From NCBI RefSeq assembly GCF_002135205.1, contig NZ_NEFZ01000001.1, positions 720,041-784,040 of the forward strand: DNA of 64,000 bases, read 5' to 3'. The notes below the pieces were generated by a model. That model had not been told where the DNA came from and made no database searches. It saw nothing but the letters and a program-made list of their open reading frames with translations. This DNA comes from Acinetobacter sp. ANC 4204 (lineage in GTDB: Bacteria; Pseudomonadota; Gammaproteobacteria; Pseudomonadales; Moraxellaceae). The translations under genes and the position numbers were made by a program. How positions within the stretch are numbered: the stretch's first letter is position 1; each line of letters begins with the position of its first letter. Positions 1-7,308 of the stretch are shown one piece after another.

Positions 1-1089
1 ATCACTAGGGTATACGTATCCATCATAGTTATAGACAATACACCCTAATCCAGCGCCGGATGGACTTTGGAGATCAATATAGCCTTGATCAAATGGAGAA
101 AGGATTTTGTTTAATAAAATTGCTGAATGAACTTCTATTAGTTCATATCCTCTATCATTCCAATGAATGACACGTTCCAATGCTTTCTCATAAAAATCTA
201 AGAACTCAGCGTGAGTTGGGGCAAGTCGCTTTGAGTTCTTCTTAGCAAATCCATAATCACTCAAACCACGAATAAAAATATCCTTAAATCCTAATTGAAC
301 ATATGCATCTACAATCTCACTAGGATAATTCAAGCTTTTACGTGTAGTCGTCATTAATGCAGAAACTGAGTCTTGGCCTAATTCTTGACGTGCTAGTTCT
401 AAGCCTTCAATAGTTCTTTCATAAGCATCTCGATTAGCAATCGGTCTATTCTTATTATGTAAGCCTTCAAGACCATCAATACTTGTAGACAATACAACTT
501 GATGTTCTTTGAAAAATAAACACATTTCAGAGGTTAACTGGTGCAATGTTGTAGTTACCACAAAACGAATAGATCTATTGTGCTCTTTATTTTTTTCAGT
601 AATGTATTCAATAGCAAGTTGTACTAAATCATATTTGATTAGAGGATCTCCCCCTTGGAACTCAACTGTTAAAGTATCTGATGTACTTTCAAAGATAGTA
701 TCGCAGGCCAAGAGTAAATCTTTTCTAGAAATAGTGAACTCATCTCCTGCTTGTTGGCGACTGACTTGGCAGTAAGAACATGAGTGCATACATTGAATCG
801 TCACAACAATAATATGAAGCGAAGTTCCTTCTAGAATTGTTGATTTTTTTGCATGTAACCTTGAAGTTAAAGCTCGCTTTGAACCAATAGCATTTTGACT
901 CATCAGAAAAAATTTGGATTTCAATTTGAGATAGATATCCATATCTAATGATTCATCTTTAGCAATAATTTTTTTTAAATTATCCTGAGAAATAAACTCA
1001 AAATCACCCGTAACACTTGTTATGAGATAATTATCATCTGCCATTCGTTTAAAGTTAAATGGCATTAATTCCACATTTTTAAAAATCAT
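1..1089 (-). CDS. hxsB: HxsB, His-Xaa-Ser system radical SAM maturase (partial, 3' end beyond window)
   Basis: Reverse-strand frame open from an ATG at 1087-1089 to the window edge, giving the first 363 residues; the family is about 460-470 residues, so roughly 100 are missing. The radical-SAM cluster motif is CMHSCSYC (CX3CX2C), near residue 98, followed by the glycine-rich SAM-binding segment EFQGGDPL. The visible end (GAGLGCIVYNYDGYVYPSD) is the start of the C-terminal region that binds auxiliary Fe-S clusters in such maturases. It starts 1 nt after hxsD, so the two are co-transcribed. Family knowledge: HxsB works with a second radical SAM protein, HxsC, on a His-Xaa-Ser repeat protein, HxsA; both would lie left of the window. 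The chemistry is not established. Confident in the radical SAM call, slightly less in the subfamily. Confidence 0.88.
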   Translation of the reverse strand, partial: MIFKNVELMPFNFKRMADDNYLITSVTGDFEFISQDNLKKIIAKDESLDMDIYLKLKSKFFLMSQNAIGSKRALTSRLHAKKSTILEGTSLHIIVVTIQCMHSCSYCQVSRQQAGDEFTISRKDLLLACDTIFESTSDTLTVEFQGGDPLIKYDLVQLAIEYITEKNKEHNRSIRFVVTTTLHQLTSEMCLFFKEHQVVLSTSIDGLEGLHNKNRPIANRDAYERTIEGLELARQELGQDSVSALMTTTRKSLNYPSEIVDAYVQLGFKDIFIRGLSDYGFAKKNSKRLAPTHAEFLDFYEKALERVIHWNDRGYELIEVHSAILLNKILSPFDQGYIDLQSPSGAGLGCIVYNYDGYVYPSD

Positions 1090-1090
1090 T

Positions 1091-1363
1091 TTATTTACTT
1101 ATACTTGCTAAAATAATTGCATCAACAAAAGACTTCTGTTGAGGACTAACTTGCTTATTTAACTCTTTACGTAATTTAAAATCATTTAAGAAATTAAGAA
1201 TTAAATTTTTTTGATACGAATCTTCAACTTTAAAACAGAAATACTGAGAATCTAATCGTTCTACCTCGTATGTAATTGGGCAGAATCTCAATGCCTGTAT
1301 GATTTCATCTAATGACATCTCAACATGAATATCAAAACCAAACTGAATTAATTTTTGACTCAT
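1091..1363 (-). CDS. hxsD: HxsD, His-Xaa-Ser system small protein
   Basis: Small 90-residue protein directly upstream of hxsB (1 nt gap). It ends with a segment containing LNFLNDFKLRKEL, which matches the LLNDYxLRE signature after which the HxsD family was first named. Function is unknown; by analogy with other radical-SAM peptide systems it could be a substrate-recognition or chaperone-like partner (inference). An upstream in-frame TTG at 1375 would add four residues, but a GGGGGAG ribosome-binding site lies immediately before the ATG at 1361-1363, so the ATG is preferred. No signal peptide or membrane segment. It is the first gene of the cassette, and its upstream region holds the repeat cluster at 1496-1701. 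Confidence 0.85.
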   Translation of the reverse strand: MSQKLIQFGFDIHVEMSLDEIIQALRFCPITYEVERLDSQYFCFKVEDSYQKNLILNFLNDFKLRKELNKQVSPQQKSFVDAIILASISK

Positions 1364-1495
1364 TTCTCCCCCCAAGAATGATAATTTTTATCTAATTTTC
1401 TAATAATACCTTATGTATTTGTATTTTGATGCAAAGTATAAAGAACATTTCATTATTGTGTAAGTAAGGTCCGAATCAAAACCTGTTTTTTACGT

Positions 1496-1701
1496 AATGA
1501 CAGCTTATGTGTCGCGAAATCCTAATAATGACAGCTTATGTGTCGCAAAAGTTGTCATTAAGTTTCACTGATGATGCTTAAGTATATGATTTTCTATTCG
1601 ATCCAATGACAACTTATGTGTCGCATGACGAGCCGTCATGCGACACAAGGTTTGTCAAAAATGACACATTGTTTGTCATAAGACGACGCATTGTTTGTCA
1701 T
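1496..1701. repeat. Cluster of six ~20-bp repeats in two opposed sets (possible transposon-end protein-binding sites)
   Basis: Three sites of form AATGACARCTTATGTGTCGC read on the + strand at 1496-1515, 1527-1546 and 1605-1624. Three related sites read the other way at about 1640-1659, 1661-1679 and 1684-1701 (core GACACAWTGTTTGTCA and variants). A perfect inverted repeat with 10-bp arms (TCGCATGACG) lies at the centre, 1621-1643. The TGACA-N6/7-TGTC layout and clustering resemble TnsB/TniA-family transposase sites at ends of Tn7-, Tn5053- or CAST-like elements. No transposase gene is in the window, so this is inference. They could instead be operators for the hxs promoter. Confidence 0.6.
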
Positions 1702-1705
1702 AAAA

Positions 1706-1725
1706 AACCGCCATTAATGGCGGTT
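1706..1725. terminator. Symmetric rho-independent terminator
   Basis: Perfect palindrome AACCGCCATTAATGGCGGTT flanked by an A-run on the left and a T-run on the right, so it can act in both directions. It separates the repeat cluster from the gene remnant at 1774-1986. Confidence 0.75.
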
Positions 1726-1773
1726 TTTTTTATTCTAAAATAGAAATTAAATTTATGAGATACAAAACCATCT

Positions 1774-1986
1774 TTATAAACTATGAAGATGGAATTTACT
1801 CCTATGATGATCAGTTAACATATCATTTGAAAACCAGCTTGGAAGATCGTTCACTAAACTCCCTTCAAGCGGTAAGTGAGGATAAAAATTTTCTACAATA
1901 AAAGCCATAAATTTTCTTAAACAGAGTGGCCCTTTTACTGGAATTCGCCAATCTTCTATACTAATATGGCTTTGTTGCATAAACAT
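1774..1986 (-). pseudogene. Remnant of an unidentified gene fused to an IS end
   Basis: A 70-codon reading frame whose first codons (MFMQQSH) are read out of the IS inverted repeat at 1968-1983; the remainder (from about ISIEDWRIPVKGPLCLRK) is therefore probably the 3' part of a gene cut by the insertion. I do not recognise the family. It has no signal peptide or membrane segment and contains several aromatic and His residues near the end. The IS end could supply a start codon, but there is no clear ribosome-binding site. Expression is doubtful. Confidence 0.4.
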
Positions 1987-2170
1987 TCAAAAGCTGAGTT
2001 TTCCCCAATCCATTCAAATTTAAGTGACAACTTGGGTGTCAGGTCTACCTAATTCCGTAAATCTATTCAGAACTGCCACACGCGCATGAATTTCATTGAC
2101 CTGACTTTGAAAATGTCTTGCCGTCAGCTTATCTCCTAATAATTTGATGCAATGCATCTTGATTTTATAA
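1968..2170 (-). mobile_element. IS5-family (IS903-group-like) insertion sequence remnant
   Basis: The left boundary is an inverted-repeat-like end GGCTTTGTTGCATAAA (1968-1983), typical of IS903-group elements. On the reverse strand, the C-terminal ~50 codons of a transposase end at a stop at 2020-2022; they contain KLLGDKLTARHFQSQ and RVAVLNRFTELG, the usual IS5-family tail. The rest of the transposase and the other inverted repeat are absent; the fragment stops where the terminator hairpin at 2173 begins. It is thus a dead tail left by deletion or recombination. Confidence 0.7.
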
Positions 2171-2172
2171 AA

Positions 2173-2207
2173 AACTAAAGGAAACCACTTCGGGGTTTCC
2201 TTTAGTT
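2173..2207 (-). terminator. Terminator of the exported-protein operon
   Basis: Long inverted repeat (arms AACTAAAGGAAACC and GGTTTCCTTTAGTT) followed on the reverse strand by a T-run. It sits about 70 bp past the stop of the last gene (2280) of the 2280-6541 operon and abuts the IS remnant. Confidence 0.8.
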
Positions 2208-2279
2208 AAGTAATTGATTTAATTATCATTTACAATTTAGAATTTAGAATTTTTACAAGCATTAACCTAAATAATATTT

Positions 2280-2972
2280 TTAAATATCATCAAGAGTTTT
2301 TGGTTTTTCTGACGAACTTGTTGGGACTTTAAATTCGATACCCGCTTTTTTAAACAGTTTCGGGTATTCCACCAAAGCCATAGTTGAATTTTTAGCAATA
2401 CCTGTGATATCACCAACCATACTTTTAGCATCAACTAAAGACATTCCAGTATTGGTTAGACTGTTTGGATTTGCAATTAAACTAGTGCTCACCTTTTTAG
2501 CTCCTACAGCTAATTCGCGAGCAGTTAGGCTTGCAATGGCAAAATTAGTTGCAGAGTTCAATAAATGTTTTTTCTGCTCAGCATTCAGTGCCGAAAGTTT
2601 AGCTACAGTTGCTTCCTCATCTTTTTGTGAAGCTTCTAAAACAGTATCTGATAATGCAACAATCTGTTTTTGGATTGCTTCTTTTTCTTTCAAATCAGAA
2701 GTTGTTTTCAAACTTTTCTGTTTTGCTTTTAATTCATCTGAATCCTGCTTACTTGCAAGCAATGAAGCTAAAGCCGTACGACTCTGAATAAACATTGCAT
2801 TTGTTGCTTTAGCCTGCGTGAAAAAACCATTGAGGTCCATATTTGAAGAAGATACGCCAGTTACAGATTCAGATAATGATGACGAAAGATTACTCAACGA
2901 CCCAAAACCTGCATAGACACCTGATGCACTTATTGAAGCACTTGCTGCTAAAACAATCGCAATTTTTTTCAT
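2280..2972 (-). CDS. Exported protein of unknown function, third gene of envelope operon
   Basis: 230 residues with a Sec signal peptide (MKKIAIVLAASASISASGVYA, cleavage near residue 21). The mature part is Ser/Ala/Lys-rich and mostly helical: residues ~60-160 contain charged heptad-like stretches (for example ELKAKQKSLKTTSDLKEKEA) that could form a coiled coil. A small Ala/Thr/Ser-rich region follows, then a C-terminal tail with KAGIEFKVPTSS. No lipobox and no cysteines in the mature chain. It lies 12 nt downstream of the 2985-5045 gene and closes the operon. Likely a periplasmic partner of the two larger proteins (inference). I do not recognise the family. Confidence 0.75.
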   Translation of the reverse strand: MKKIAIVLAASASISASGVYAGFGSLSNLSSSLSESVTGVSSSNMDLNGFFTQAKATNAMFIQSRTALASLLASKQDSDELKAKQKSLKTTSDLKEKEAIQKQIVALSDTVLEASQKDEEATVAKLSALNAEQKKHLLNSATNFAIASLTARELAVGAKKVSTSLIANPNSLTNTGMSLVDAKSMVGDITGIAKNSTMALVEYPKLFKKAGIEFKVPTSSSEKPKTLDDI

Positions 2973-2984
2973 ACCCTGTTACCC

Positions 2985-5045
2985 CTATTGTGAAGAATCG
3001 GCTTTTTGCACGATTTGATTTAAAATTTTTGGTAAAGCCTCAAACATCTGAATGTTATACATTTCATGACGATGCTGATAATCAATACCCTTCAATCCAA
3101 TTTCTTGTTGCAAACCATAAGCCCCTATTTTCTCAGCCTTTTGGTTAAATCTACGCGCCCCACTAGCCATAACTAATGTGGCATCACAATTACTTTTGTC
3201 AGCATTACATCTAATACTGTCTTGTTTCACTTCGAGCTTAAGCACTGGCTGTAAACATTCATCTGTTGGAATATGAAAGTTAACTTTCATATCTTTTTTA
3301 AAACCTGCATTTTCAGTCATAGCAATCACTGAGTCTTTTAATAAAGTCTGTCCTTTAAAGCCTGAACCTGTCGCATAGAATGGTCGTTTCGATTGACTAG
3401 TAAAAGCGTGATAAATCAATGGACCAAAACCATAAAATGGAATTTCACCAATTTGCTCAGTATGCAGCCCTAAACATAAAACACGAGATTGCTTTGAATC
3501 TCCCACTGGGGCAGAACTATCAAGCAAAACAGTGTCTCCAGAACGCACAGGTAAACGATCACTGCTGCTAACTGGAAAATCTAATTGTGCATTAACTTTC
3601 GTGCCTTGACGCTCTAAAACGGTCGCTTCCCATGTTGGAATTAAAATATTACGTCCTGCTGCTTTATCTGAATGATAAACATGGACTTTCATTCCTGTAC
3701 TTAAGCGCTCGCCAGCATCATCAATAACGATGTTCTGACCACTTGATCCAGAGACTTTTAAATCAGAACGAGTAAATTGAATCCCTTTTTGAAATTGTTG
3801 GCCTAATTTCAAAAGTGCATTTTTCAATACAACTTCTTTACGAGCCTCGAGAGAAAATCCCATTCCATCTGAAATCACATCTTTGATATCATCGGTCGCA
3901 TGCGCGGAGTAAATTACCCGGCCAGAACGATCAATCATTTCAGCAAAGACTTCACTATGAAAAACCTGTTGCTGAGTTATTTTTCCAATTTGTTGCTGAT
4001 AAGCAATTACAGGGATGACATTTATTCGAATGAAAAATTCAGGTAATTCACGTTGGTTAATGTCTTCACTTTGCGCTAATCCAGTTTGCTCACTAATACT
4101 TTGTGTCATCGCACTATAACGTCGATTGACTGGTGTTAAAGTAAATGAGGCTTGCTCACCCACTGCATCAGAAAAAATTTGTTCTATTAAGTCTTTCGAT
4201 TCGCCTTGATAAGTCAGCACATCGACCACTAAAGCTTTGGGCTTATTCATAGCCTGTCGTGTATTGGTTGAAACTTTACTAAAGTGCTTACTACTGTTCT
4301 GCATCAAGACTGGTACAGCCACAGCATAATCACTGTCAGCATGCACAACACGAATCAAATCACCATCTGCTGAGCTGAGTTCAGCTTGTGCAGCAATTCC
4401 TTGCTTAAAGCCTTTATCTAAAACAAAATAGGATTTCCACTGATCAATCACTTGAGTTCCTGTTTCAGAAACTTTAAGTTTTGATTTTAATTCTTGAGTC
4501 ACTTGCTGCGTTAGCATCAACAAAGTACTTTGAAATTTCTGCTTAATTGCTGTTTTGGTTACGCTAGAATCAATCTCTGTAGCAAGTACTTGAATTGGTT
4601 GTGACAAGGTCTTACTGTCACTATATATAACCTCTCCAGATAACACATTGGTGAGTTTTAGACTTAAGGTCACTGGAAGAAAAATTTCGGCAGTCGAATC
4701 CTTCTTCACAATGTATTCACTTGCGCGTAAAACTTCTAGTGATGCAATATAAGTGCGGTTTTTCGTTTTTTGTGAAATAGTATCGACTATCTGTTCATCA
4801 AAACCTTCCTTTAAACTTTGTACAAAAAGTTGCTCAACTTGTTTACGAATGCTTTCATTGTCAATCGCTTGACTGAAGTCACATACAATTGAAGACCCAT
4901 TCGCTTCGTATTTGCTAGGATCATTACGACAAGGTTGCTCTAGCCCAAAAATTCCTTTCGATGGGTAAATTTGAATATTCGCATTTGCCCATGCCGAAAC
5001 AAGCATCGGCATAGCTAAACATAAAGCTTTTAACTTTATTTGCAT
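2985..5045 (-). CDS. Large exported protein of unknown function, second gene of envelope operon
   Basis: 686 residues from the preferred ATG (5043-5045), which gives a proper signal peptide (MQIKLKALCLAMPMLVSAWA); a longer frame from 5063 would add a Trp/Tyr-rich stretch and seems wrong. The start overlaps the stop of the upstream gene by 10 nt (translational coupling). Residues ~45-190 resemble periplasmic domains built to respond to assembly factors. Two CsgG/LpoB-like or FlgT-like stretches (around IFLPVTLSLKLTNVLSGEVI and FAEMIDRSGRVIYSAHATDD) are followed by a beta-rich domain (residues ~440-530; GMKVHVYHSDKAAG) that looks like a FlgT C-terminal type fold. Six or so cysteines lie in the C-terminal third. 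Probably periplasmic or outer-membrane associated; role unknown. Confidence 0.75.
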   Translation of the reverse strand: MQIKLKALCLAMPMLVSAWANANIQIYPSKGIFGLEQPCRNDPSKYEANGSSIVCDFSQAIDNESIRKQVEQLFVQSLKEGFDEQIVDTISQKTKNRTYIASLEVLRASEYIVKKDSTAEIFLPVTLSLKLTNVLSGEVIYSDSKTLSQPIQVLATEIDSSVTKTAIKQKFQSTLLMLTQQVTQELKSKLKVSETGTQVIDQWKSYFVLDKGFKQGIAAQAELSSADGDLIRVVHADSDYAVAVPVLMQNSSKHFSKVSTNTRQAMNKPKALVVDVLTYQGESKDLIEQIFSDAVGEQASFTLTPVNRRYSAMTQSISEQTGLAQSEDINQRELPEFFIRINVIPVIAYQQQIGKITQQQVFHSEVFAEMIDRSGRVIYSAHATDDIKDVISDGMGFSLEARKEVVLKNALLKLGQQFQKGIQFTRSDLKVSGSSGQNIVIDDAGERLSTGMKVHVYHSDKAAGRNILIPTWEATVLERQGTKVNAQLDFPVSSSDRLPVRSGDTVLLDSSAPVGDSKQSRVLCLGLHTEQIGEIPFYGFGPLIYHAFTSQSKRPFYATGSGFKGQTLLKDSVIAMTENAGFKKDMKVNFHIPTDECLQPVLKLEVKQDSIRCNADKSNCDATLVMASGARRFNQKAEKIGAYGLQQEIGLKGIDYQHRHEMYNIQMFEALPKILNQIVQKADSSQ

Positions 5046-6541
5046 TGTGTACCACCAATACAAAGCGTAATCGTATTGCCAGCTTGTAAACGCTCAGCAC
5101 TTGATAGAGTTGGATTTACTTTACGTAGTGCTTTAGCCAATTCTGCACTAACAGGTTTCTCACTCTTATAAGTCATGGTCATTTCGACCAATTTTCCATC
5201 CTGAGTGCGAATATCAATATTTTCTGCACCATCCATTTCATCTAAGGCAATGTATAAATCGTCCCCTAAACGAGAAGAAACATTGCCAGAAACACTTTTC
5301 ACAAAAATGGTAATTTCTTTACCATACATAGTGCGATTTTTTGCATAACCCAGAATCTGTGGTCCTACTTGGCTAACGGCCAATTCGCCAAGTTTCTTAG
5401 CAACATTCGTACGACAAGAATCTGTAGTCGCACCTGTCGAAGATTCTGTACGAGTTTCACCACCCATCAAAGTTGAATCATCGACTGAATAAATTTTGAA
5501 GCTAACGGCACCATCACAGACAAATTGCCCAGTAGCACTCGAACGACCACGATCATAAATATAAGAGCTACCCGCCATAAACCAATCTGCTTTTTCTTTT
5601 CGTGCAGCGATTACGAGTTTATTCAACTCTGTATCACTCATCAGTTGCTGAATCGACATACTCCGACCATTCAAATACTGACTTCTAAAACGGTCAGAAT
5701 CGAGCAACCGCAAATCATAACGTGAAGCAGAACTCGCAATTGAATTTAAGGTTTGATTATCACGCTCAGCTTTAGTACTTGGAGTCTGATATTCCACATA
5801 TTTCACAAAGCTTTGGATATCATTTTGTCGTTCGGATTGACTGTATTTAGCTGATTCACTAGCGTTGTAGCTACTTGAAGAAGCTGATTTACCTGAATTA
5901 TTATGGCTTGCTGAACGAGCGGAAACACCAACACCCGCCCCATAGTAATTATCATAAGCATAACCAGATGCAGCAGCTGAACGTCCTTTTGAAGAATAAG
6001 AATCTGAAGCACTGGCTTTGGCACTTTCGCTAGCTTTGTAACTCGCATCTTCATCATAGCTATAACTACGATCAGAAAAATATGATGTGAACTCTTTAAC
6101 AGGTTTTGAGTTATCTTTTGGTACCCCAAAATATTCATCCATTACAATCATAATTGGACTCGTTCGGCTACTTTTCTTCGCCAGCCCTAAATCATTGAGA
6201 ATTGAACGAAATTCTTGATCATCCACTTCTAGACTAACTTGGGTAACTAACTCATTGTTACTATTAGTACTACTCCCTCGATTCAACACATAACTGCTAT
6301 CAATTTGTTTTACAATATCATCCAAATATTGATTCGCATCGTTCATAGCTTGAGGGCCATTAATACGTTTAATCAAAGTAATCACTGCATCCTTTTTTGC
6401 ATTATTGAATGCTTGATTACGTGTACTATTTAGGTCTTTTTTAACGATAGGTGCACTACCTTCCCCATTCGCTTTAACGATTTCAGCAGTACTAACTTGA
6501 ACAATACCCAAGCACAATAGTGTCAATATAGCCTTTTTCAT
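5036..6541 (-). CDS. Exported FlgT/LPP20-like protein with Ser/Ala/Tyr-rich insert, first gene of envelope operon
   Basis: 501 residues from the ATG at 6539-6541, chosen because GAGGGG precedes it by 5 nt; the ATG at 6553 has none. Signal peptide ends near AEIVKA. Residues ~25-125 resemble the FlgT N-terminal/LPP20-type domain (NGEGSAPI, then RNQAFNNAKKDAVITLIKRI). Residues ~150-245 are a low-complexity Ser/Ala/Tyr segment (repeated SESAK, SASxSYS). Residues ~265-400 look like the alpha/beta domain seen in CsgG/LpoB relatives (ADWFMAGSSYIYDRG, then FKIYSVDDSTLMGGETR). The C-terminus has a CIGGTQC pair that may form a disulfide. No flagellar genes are nearby, so a flagellar role is not implied. 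Function unknown. Confidence 0.75.
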   Translation of the reverse strand: MKKAILTLLCLGIVQVSTAEIVKANGEGSAPIVKKDLNSTRNQAFNNAKKDAVITLIKRINGPQAMNDANQYLDDIVKQIDSSYVLNRGSSTNSNNELVTQVSLEVDDQEFRSILNDLGLAKKSSRTSPIMIVMDEYFGVPKDNSKPVKEFTSYFSDRSYSYDEDASYKASESAKASASDSYSSKGRSAAASGYAYDNYYGAGVGVSARSASHNNSGKSASSSSYNASESAKYSQSERQNDIQSFVKYVEYQTPSTKAERDNQTLNSIASSASRYDLRLLDSDRFRSQYLNGRSMSIQQLMSDTELNKLVIAARKEKADWFMAGSSYIYDRGRSSATGQFVCDGAVSFKIYSVDDSTLMGGETRTESSTGATTDSCRTNVAKKLGELAVSQVGPQILGYAKNRTMYGKEITIFVKSVSGNVSSRLGDDLYIALDEMDGAENIDIRTQDGKLVEMTMTYKSEKPVSAELAKALRKVNPTLSSAERLQAGNTITLCIGGTQCK

Positions 6542-7308
6542 AATTCCCCTCATCGTTAAAGCTTCAAGCTAGAACTATAATTTCTTTATTAGATTTAAAG
6601 TGATATTTCACATATACAAAAAACAAACAGATAATAAACAAAAAAGAACCTTAACTCCATTAAAAAATTCGACTTTTTTAATTATTACAAAAAAGCCAAC
6701 GCATTTTTTTCTGCATCAAAAAACGGTAGGCTATGAGTAAATGACTTTAACTAATCGAAATTAACTTTTGAAAAATTTCAAATAAATTCAACTTTTTTGT
6801 GCTGATAGTGCAGGCATTTCTTTGTAAGAAAAAAATTTATCCCAATACTGATCTTAGGCGCAATCATTGATTCAATCTAAGGAAAGCTTTCATGTGAAAT
6901 GTTGTTAGATGAAAGTAAGACGCTTGCGTAGAAGATGCTCACATCCATGTCAATTTTTTAGCTAAAATTGATATAAACACAGTAAATAAAATAAATACTG
7001 AATTTGAAAAGATTGCAGATTTCAGAAGTAATAGGATTTATTTAATATAATATTTCACTTATAAAGTTCAGTATTATATTAAATCCTGCTCGTGGATTTT
7101 AGGAATCCTCGATATTAAAAGGTAAAGATTATTTACGATTTTTTATTCTATTGGTAACAATATGCCTTGAATCTTTAGGCTGATATCTTTTAAGTAAAGA
7201 CTTCATATAAATTAAACTGAGCTATCTGAGATGGTGGCAGATGAACTGGCACCTTACTCATTAATAAATTTAATTTTTATAATTGCTTTGACCCAATTAT
7301 TACCTCTA
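6542..7308. other. 767-bp AT-rich gap without a recognisable gene
   Basis: Separates the start of the envelope operon (reading left) from the 3' end of hsdR. All frames are broken by frequent stops. It must hold the promoter of the 5036-6541 gene near 6560-6700. A short open stretch near 6845-6940 (… GKLSCEMLLDESKTLA in one + frame) might be a decayed gene, but I cannot identify it. No strong hairpin or repeat seen. Confidence 0.5.

Noticed and set aside
1496..1701. CRISPR-like array
   Set aside because: Repeats are ~20 bp, unevenly spaced, and occur in both orientations; no cas genes.
2404..2787. + strand ORF of 127 codons
   Set aside because: Antisense to the exported-protein gene; no start signal.
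5036..6541. Flagellar FlgT
   Set aside because: Only the N-terminal pattern fits and there are no flagellar genes; kept as FlgT/LPP20-like.
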